NCBI GenBank assembly: GCA_002493965.1
Contig: DLAP01000083.1
Location: 36,144 to 87,307 of the forward strand
Origin: Clostridiales bacterium UBA7044
GTDB lineage: Bacteria > Bacillota > Clostridia > Oscillospirales > Oscillospiraceae
Direction: 5' to 3'
Length of the DNA: 51,164 nucleotides
Translations under genes and position numbers: made by a program
In this document: positions 48,458 to 51,164 of the stretch, one piece after another
Layout of the letters: each line of letters opens with the position of its first letter
Numbering within the stretch: the first letter of the stretch is position 1
The notes under the pieces: model-generated
What the model saw: only the letters and a program-made list of their open reading frames with translations
Databases searched by the model: none
Told to the model about the DNA's origin: nothing

Positions 48458-50185
48458 ATGAAGTCCTTTTCCCGCGTGACCGCGTTTTTCATGGCGCTGA
48501 TGATCTTTGTGAGCAGTTCCCACCTGACGGCCTGCGCGTCTATCGAGACAGGGGAAACCCAGACCGGGGAAACCCTTTCCGTCACCGCTCCCGCAGCCGA
48601 AACCGTGGAGCAGACCCAGCCGGATGCCACCCAGCCGGAGACGGTCCCGGAGGAAACCACGGCGGAAACCGCAGGGGAAGCGGAGGAAACGGAAGAAGCC
48701 ACTTCCCCCAAGGAAGAAACGGACACCCCCCGGAAGCCTGTGGAGATGCCTTCCTACATTCAGGAAGATTACCCGGCGGCTTCCTTTGGTTCCGGAACCG
48801 TTGCCAATAGCGGCAGCAGCGTCACAGCCCTTGCCATGGTGGCTTCCTGCTTGACGGGCTACGACTATACGCCCGATACCCTGGCCGGATATTTTGGGAA
48901 ATATGCCGATGACGACGCTGCCCTTCTGGAGCACGCCGCCAAGGCGTTGGGCCTGCCCTTCCGGAAGGCTGCCGATTTCCAGGACACCTATGAGAGCCTG
49001 AAGGCAGGCTCTGTTGCCATCTGCAAAATGGGCAATCAGTCTGTGTTCACCGATGATACCCATTGGATCGTACTGCGGGAGGTCACCCAGGACGACCGGA
49101 TCTGCGTCAGCGATCCTCTGGGGGAAAACCAGAAAAAGTCCATGCTTCAGGACGGCTTTGCGGAGGGCTTCCCCAAGGGGTGGATTTCCACCGGCTGGGA
49201 GGCGGCCTGGATTTTTGATCCCCAGGAAGTGCCTGAAAATGTGGAGCGCTATACCGGCCCCAAGCCTCTGGTTCGGACCATGCCCCTGTATAACCAGCTG
49301 GATTACAAGGACGTCCGGTACGGAGCCGGAACCATCGCAAACAGCGGCTGCGGCATTACGGCCCTGGCCATGGTGGCCACCTATATGACGGGACACACCT
49401 ACTATCCCGACGAGCTGGCGGATTGGTTCGGCGGCTACAACGGGAACAATATTGAGCGTCTTTTAAATGCCTCCGACGAATTGCAGCTTCCCTGGAAGGC
49501 GGCGGAAAACTGGCACGTTACCCTCAAAGCCCTGGGGGAAGGGAAGATTGCCATTCTGCTGATGAGCGGCCGGTCCATGTTCTCCGATTCCCAGCACTTC
49601 CTGGTTGCCACCGGGCTGACGGAGGATGGCAGAGTGATGATCAACGATCCCTTCGGCACCAATTATGGAAACCCGGTCCTGAAGGACGGATTTGAAAACG
49701 GATTCACCAGCAGCCAGATTGCCACCGGCTACAGCGGTTCCTGGATTTACGATGTGGACCAGATGCCCGAGGAGCCGTTCATCTACGAAGAGGAAAAAGG
49801 GCCTTACATAGAACCCCGCTACGGGGACCTGACCCTGAGCGACGCGGATATGAATCTGATAGCCCGGCTTGTCTGGGTGGAAGCCCAGGGGGAGCCGGAC
49901 GACGGTCAGCAGGCGGTTGCGGAAGTGATTCTGAACCGGCTGTATTCTGACCGCTTCCCGAATACGGTGCGGGGTGTGATCTACGCGGAAAATCAGTTCC
50001 GGGGCACCCAATACATCAGCGAGGCCGAGCCCACCCAAACCCAGTATGAGGCGGTGGAGCGGGCTCTGTGCGGCCCCTATATCCTGCCCATAAATGTGAC
50101 CCACTTTGCCACCTACGCGGTCAACAAAGATGTGTGGGGAACCATTGGCGGACATACCTTCTGCTACCAGTGGGGTACGAATTAA
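48458..50185 (+). CDS. Tandem C39-like domains fused to SleB-like hydrolase
   Basis: A 575-residue exported protein. A signal peptide with an LTAC lipobox-like site (near residue 26) precedes a Thr/Glu-rich linker (30-95). Two C39-like (papain-fold) domains follow. The first (about 97-265) has SGTVANSGSSVTALAMV, with Ser in place of the catalytic Cys, and DTHWIVL; the second (about 275-440) has TIANSGCGITALAMV with Cys near 299 and SQHFLVA. The C-terminus (about 460-575) is a cell wall hydrolase_2/SleB domain: LVWVEAQGEPDDGQQAVAEV...YAENQF, with a candidate catalytic Glu. It likely trims peptidoglycan, with the first C39 domain acting as binder. Own promoter and terminator. Confidence 0.87.
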   Translation: MKSFSRVTAFFMALMIFVSSSHLTACASIETGETQTGETLSVTAPAAETVEQTQPDATQPETVPEETTAETAGEAEETEEATSPKEETDTPRKPVEMPSYIQEDYPAASFGSGTVANSGSSVTALAMVASCLTGYDYTPDTLAGYFGKYADDDAALLEHAAKALGLPFRKAADFQDTYESLKAGSVAICKMGNQSVFTDDTHWIVLREVTQDDRICVSDPLGENQKKSMLQDGFAEGFPKGWISTGWEAAWIFDPQEVPENVERYTGPKPLVRTMPLYNQLDYKDVRYGAGTIANSGCGITALAMVATYMTGHTYYPDELADWFGGYNGNNIERLLNASDELQLPWKAAENWHVTLKALGEGKIAILLMSGRSMFSDSQHFLVATGLTEDGRVMINDPFGTNYGNPVLKDGFENGFTSSQIATGYSGSWIYDVDQMPEEPFIYEEEKGPYIEPRYGDLTLSDADMNLIARLVWVEAQGEPDDGQQAVAEVILNRLYSDRFPNTVRGVIYAENQFRGTQYISEAEPTQTQYEAVERALCGPYILPINVTHFATYAVNKDVWGTIGGHTFCYQWGTN

Positions 50186-50202
50186 ACCAAAAAATGACAA
50201 AT

Positions 50203-50238
50203 AGAGCCGCCCGGATCAAATCCGGGCGGCTCTGTTTT
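50203..50238 (+). terminator. Terminator of the C39/SleB gene
   Basis: A perfect 13-bp stem (50203-50215/50221-50233) with a 5-base loop followed by GTTTT, 18 bases past the stop. Confidence 0.9.
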
Positions 50239-50261
50239 CCATTATGTCAATTTCACAAAAG

Positions 50262-50289
50262 CTTCCGCCCGGGTTTCCCCGGGCGGAAG
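50262..50289 (-). terminator. Terminator of rpoC
   Basis: A perfect 12-bp stem (CTTCCGCCCGGG/CCCGGGCGGAAG, 50262-50273/50278-50289). On the minus strand it lies 8 bases past the rpoC stop and is followed by CTTTTG. Confidence 0.85.
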
Positions 50290-50297
50290 TTTTCATG

Positions 50298-51164
50298 TTA
50301 GTTCAGCGCGCTTTCCACGACCTCCTGGGGAAGCCGGGATTCCGGGGTGGCGCCGGGCTGGTAGTCCCGATAGGCCATCAGGCCGGAGCCTGCGGGGATC
50401 AGCTTGCCGATCAGCACGTTTTCCTTCAGACCGATCAGATGGTCCACCTTGCCCTTGATGGCGGCGTCGGTGAGGACCTTGGTGGTCTCCTGGAAGGAAG
50501 CGGCGGACAGGAAGGAGTCGGTAGCCAGAGCTGCCTTGGTGATGCCGAGCAGCATGGCGCTGGCTTCCGCCTTCCGCAGTCCGGTTTCACCGGCGTCGAT
50601 CCGTCTCTGAATCTCCGCGTTGGCGTCCTCGAACTCGAAGGTGTCCACGGTGCTGCTGGTGAGCAGGTTGGTGTCGCCGGGGTCCTCCACGTGGACCTTG
50701 CGCATCATCTGCCGGATGATGACCTCAATGTGCTTGTCGTTGATTTCCACGCCCTGCTGGCGGTACACCGCCTGGACGGACTGGACCAGGTAATCCTGAA
50801 CGGCCTCCACGCCGGAGATCCGCAGCACGTCCTGGGGATAGAGGGCACCGTCGGTGATAGGCTGGCCTTTTTCCACTACCTTGCCCTGGGCAACCTTCAG
50901 GCCCACGGAGTAGGGAACCTGATAGACCTTCACCTCGCCGTCGTCGGCGGTGACGGTGATGTTCCGCAGAGCGGTGCGGTGGGTGTCGTCAATGCTCACA
51001 ACGCCGGTGATCTCAGAGATCTGGGCCATCTTCTTGGGACGGCGGGCCTCGAACAGTTCTTCCACTCGAGGCAGACCCTGGGTGATGTCGTCACCGGCAA
51101 CGCCGCCGGAGTGGAAGGTACGCATGGTCAGCTGGGTACCAGGCTCACCGATGGACTGGGCGGC
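50298..51164 (-). CDS. rpoC: RNA polymerase beta' subunit, C-terminal part (partial)
   Basis: The last 288 residues of beta', open to the window end. AAQSIGEPGTQLTMRTFHSGG, the trigger-loop region of the catalytic centre, opens the visible part, and GVAGDDITQGLPRVEELFEARRPK follows. The usual C-terminus is seen: IRQMMRKVHVEDPGDT, then AASFQETTKVLTDAAIKGK and VLIGKLIPAGSG. rpoB should lie further along on the minus strand. The end of the gene is followed by a strong terminator. Confidence 0.98.
   Translation of the reverse strand, partial: AAQSIGEPGTQLTMRTFHSGGVAGDDITQGLPRVEELFEARRPKKMAQISEITGVVSIDDTHRTALRNITVTADDGEVKVYQVPYSVGLKVAQGKVVEKGQPITDGALYPQDVLRISGVEAVQDYLVQSVQAVYRQQGVEINDKHIEVIIRQMMRKVHVEDPGDTNLLTSSTVDTFEFEDANAEIQRRIDAGETGLRKAEASAMLLGITKAALATDSFLSAASFQETTKVLTDAAIKGKVDHLIGLKENVLIGKLIPAGSGLMAYRDYQPGATPESRLPQEVVESALN

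Overview
The window looks like chromosomal DNA of a GC-rich, Gram-positive anaerobe of the class Clostridia, most like an Oscillospiraceae/Ruminococcaceae-type gut commensal. The reasons are sortase-assembled pili, choline-binding-type cell wall repeats, lipoproteins, a split transketolase, a type 1B dihydroorotate dehydrogenase (pyrD+pyrK), DUF1846, DUF5662 and TrkA/TrkH genes, AGGAGG ribosome binding sites and TTGACA/TTGCAT-N17-TATAAT promoters. No phage, transposase or CRISPR array was seen. Species cannot be fixed from the sequence alone.

Layout. 1-3.66 kb: end of a pilus cassette (LPXTG pilin, class C sortase, small pilin, second sortase). 3.7-6 kb: a four-helix-bundle gene with flanking repeats, tRNA-Leu(CAA), a DUF5662 gene and a SpoU-type RNA methyltransferase. 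6-11.1 kb: a TetR-controlled efflux unit (MFS exporter, FtsX-type permease, ATPase). 11.1-11.8 kb: a cobalamin riboswitch with terminator in front of a transcobalamin-like DUF4430 protein. 12.2-13.7 kb: DUF1846 protein. 13.8-22.8 kb (minus): a nearly complete pyrimidine operon pyrC-carB-pyrK-pyrD-pyrF-(FakA-C-like)-pyrE-pyrB behind a strong promoter and a candidate leader attenuator. It has no carA, and PyrB carries a PyrI-type zinc domain at its C-terminus.

22.8-26.9 kb: a two-gene envelope module, a CDP-glycerol glycerophosphotransferase-like enzyme and a 921-residue fusion of a YidC/Oxa1-like domain with an LtaS/sulfatase-like domain. This is the best candidate here for an uncharacterised system. 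27-29.8 kb (minus): trkA and a trkH interrupted by TGA at a conserved Trp position. 30-34 kb: CofE-like ligase, CcdA plus TlpA/ResA redox pair, a deletion remnant of a DtxR/MntR-type regulator, a frameshifted yitT, and thioredoxin. 34.2-38.2 kb: Cys-rich small protein, alpha/beta hydrolase, azlCD, and mntP behind a yybP-ykoY (Mn2+) riboswitch, followed by VanZ-like and lipoprotein genes.

38.2-46.4 kb is mostly envelope: MBOAT acyltransferase plus DHHW partner, VanY carboxypeptidase with about twelve cell-wall-binding repeats, GT4 glycosyltransferase, a membrane-anchored protein of unknown function, phosphodiester glycosidase and a divergent Lgt-like membrane protein. 46.5-48.4 kb: split transketolase. 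48.4-50.2 kb: tandem C39-like domains fused to a SleB-like hydrolase. 50.3 kb to the end (minus): 3' end of rpoC.

Common threads are the surface (pili, glycerol-phosphate polymers, O-acylation, peptidoglycan trimming), metal and cofactor homeostasis read by riboswitches (Mn2+, B12), and thiol redox. Three broken genes (trkH, DtxR-like, yitT) lie within about 5.6 kb; each should be checked against reads before being called real decay. Functions are assigned from recognised motifs by reading; no database search was run.
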